Origin: Iamia sp038233335
GTDB taxonomy: Bacteria > Actinomycetota > Acidimicrobiia > Acidimicrobiales > Iamiaceae
DNA: 5,330 nt
Direction of reading: 5' to 3'
Assembly: GCA_038233335.1 (NCBI GenBank)
Contig: JBBSME010000166.1
Coordinates: 1 to 5,330, forward strand
The translations under genes were made by a program, and so were the position numbers. Below are positions 4,853-5,330 of this stretch, piece after piece. The notes below the pieces were generated by a model, which saw nothing but the letters and a program-made list of their open reading frames with translations, was not told where the DNA came from and did no database searches. Each line of letters begins with the position of its first letter. Within the stretch, counting starts at the first letter, position 1.

Positions 4853-4858
4853 ACCCTA
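4853..4858 (-). promoter_or_regulatory. Putative -10 element (TAGGGT) for a leaderless dop transcript
   Basis: The minus strand reads TAGGGT then CTCGTC then the GTG start at 4846. The 6-nt spacing fits transcription beginning at or next to the start codon. The hexamer and its placement are the same as before prcB. No clear -35 is visible. The TAG of this hexamer is also the in-frame stop that rules out any earlier dop start. Confidence 0.5.
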
Positions 4859-4981
4859 CCGCTGCCCACCTCCGCCCCATCGGGCACTCCCGCTGCGCCC
4901 CGCAGCCCCCCACAGCGAACGGTGACCGCCTGAGAGGCGAGCTCATCTTGACGGGTGGGCGCCGGCGCAGCCGCTGGGGGC

Positions 4982-4998
4982 GTGGGGGCCTCCCCCAC
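4982..4998 (-). terminator. GC-rich hairpin after arc, possible terminator without a T tract
   Basis: GTGGGGG (4982-4988), loop CCT, CCCCCAC (4992-4998) form a perfect 7-bp stem, about 120 nt downstream of the arc stop. There is no run of T after it on the minus strand, so a standard intrinsic terminator is not supported. High-GC actinobacteria are often said to use hairpins without T tracts, which is the only basis for this call. Confidence 0.3.
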
Positions 4999-5052
4999 AC
5001 GAAGCGGGGCGGCGGCGAGGCACGAGCCGTCACCCGCTGGGAAGACCTCAGT

Positions 5053-5067
5053 GCGAGCGCAGCGAGC
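5053..5067 (+). repeat. GCGAGCGCAGCGAGC repeat, first copy in the arc–dop spacer
   Basis: This 15-mer is identical to the core at 5090-5104, 37 nt away in the same orientation, and to the reverse complement of 1298-1312 at the prcB stop. It is internally a direct repeat of GCGAGC around GCA. Confidence 0.6.
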
Positions 5068-5087
5068 CCGGCTGGTTCGTCGGAACG

Positions 5088-5106
5088 GAGCGAGCGCAGC
5101 GAGCGA
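5088..5106 (+). repeat. GAGCGAGCGCAGCGAGCGA repeat, second copy in the arc–dop spacer
   Basis: This 19-mer matches the minus-strand sequence at 1314-1296 without a mismatch. It begins about 13 nt beyond the arc stop codon, so two copies of this repeat sit right at the 3' ends of arc and prcB, in opposite orientation relative to those genes. Confidence 0.7.
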
Positions 5107-5118
5107 GTGACGACGAGA

Positions 5119-5330
5119 TCAAAGATACTGGCCGGTGGTGACGCGCTCGATGGAGCGTCCGCCGGAAAGCGCGCCCGCGCCCTCGTCCTCGTCGTGGGTG
5201 ACGATGGTGCGGACGTAGACGATGCGCTCGCCCTTCTTGCCCGAGATCTTGGCCCAGTCGTCGGGGTTGGTGGTGTTGGGCAGGTCCTCGTGCTCCTTGT
5301 ACTCCTGGTGGATGGAGGCGATGAGGTCCT
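5119..5330 (-). CDS. arc: Proteasome-associated ATPase ARC/Mpa, C-terminal end (runs off the right edge)
   Basis: ARC (Mpa in mycobacteria) is the hexameric AAA+ ring that binds Pup through N-terminal coiled coils, unfolds pupylated proteins and feeds them into the 20S core. Only the last 70 residues are here: DLIASIHQEYKEHEDLPNTT, then NPDDWAKISGKKGERIVYVR, and the C-terminus ERVTTGQYL. The NPDDWA-ISGKKGERIV block is characteristic of the family. GQYL is the penultimate-tyrosine motif that docks into pockets between PrcA subunits and opens the gate, and PrcA is encoded in the same window. The two bases at 5329-5330 belong to an incomplete codon. The AAA+ domain, OB domains and coiled coil lie outside the window. 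Confidence 0.96.
   Translation of the reverse strand, partial: DLIASIHQEYKEHEDLPNTTNPDDWAKISGKKGERIVYVRTIVTHDEDEGAGALSGGRSIERVTTGQYL

Larger units (their letters stand above)
4847..5118. other. arc–dop intergenic spacer, 272 nt
   Basis: No convincing gene is present. The spacer holds the dop -10 candidate (4853-4858), the 11-mer CGAACGGTGAC shared with the prcB upstream region (4916-4926), a GC-rich hairpin (4982-4998), and two GCGAGCGCAGCGAGC repeats (5053-5067, 5090-5104). A short dyad GTTC-GTCG-GAAC (5075-5086) lies between the repeats. Its length suggests dop is transcribed separately from arc. Confidence 0.55.

Noticed and set aside
3647..4933. A 428-codon open frame on the plus strand opposite dop
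   Set aside because: dop is certain from its catalytic motifs, and antisense open frames are expected in coding DNA of this GC content. The translated product is Gly/Val/His-rich with no recognisable domain.
5053..5106. A CRISPR-like array from the two GCGAGC repeats in the arc–dop spacer
   Set aside because: There are only two copies, the unit is 15-19 bp, and identical sequence recurs at prcB in the other orientation; there are no cas genes. It is a dispersed repeat.

Overview
The window is a nearly complete Pup-proteasome locus from a high-GC actinobacterium. The clan-specific genes lie on the minus strand in the classical order arc/mpa (C-terminal end only) – dop – pup – prcB – prcA – pafA (N-terminal end only). 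Together they encode a whole targeted-proteolysis route. Pup is made with a C-terminal Gln, and Dop deamidates it to Glu. PafA ligates it to substrate lysines. ARC/Mpa recognises and unfolds the pupylated substrate, and the PrcA/PrcB 20S core degrades it. The very high GC, the GTG starts, and the Dop N-terminus (CGIETEYGIVHRG) suggest the class Acidimicrobiia or a relative. That placement is inference from recalled family sequences, not a search.

Layout from right to left, in the direction of transcription: arc 3' end (5330-5119); a 272-nt spacer with interspersed GCGAGC-type repeats and a GC hairpin; dop (4846-3338); pup (3307-3113, only 30 nt after dop); an unusual gap of about 980 nt; prcB (2131-1313); a 121-nt structured spacer; prcA (1191-382); a 62-nt spacer; pafA (from 319 to beyond the window edge).

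Two things depart from the textbook locus. First, the pup–prcB gap holds a run of small plus-strand ORFs: 43 aa, a roughly 100-aa membrane protein whose frame is broken, 65 aa, and a doubtful fourth. They run opposite to all the proteasome genes and split what is usually one dop-pup-prcB-prcA unit. I recognise none of them. Second, the prcB–prcA spacer carries a perfect 15-bp inverted repeat whose downstream arm contains the Shine-Dalgarno and ATG of prcA, so a hairpin could hide the prcA start on the mRNA.

Regulation visible in the sequence: dop and prcB both lack a clear Shine-Dalgarno. Each has an identical TAGGGT hexamer 6-7 nt upstream of its GTG start, the geometry expected for leaderless transcripts in actinobacteria. 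pup, prcA and pafA have ordinary ribosome-binding sites. This fits separate transcription of dop-pup and prcB-prcA-pafA, with the small plus-strand ORFs between them.
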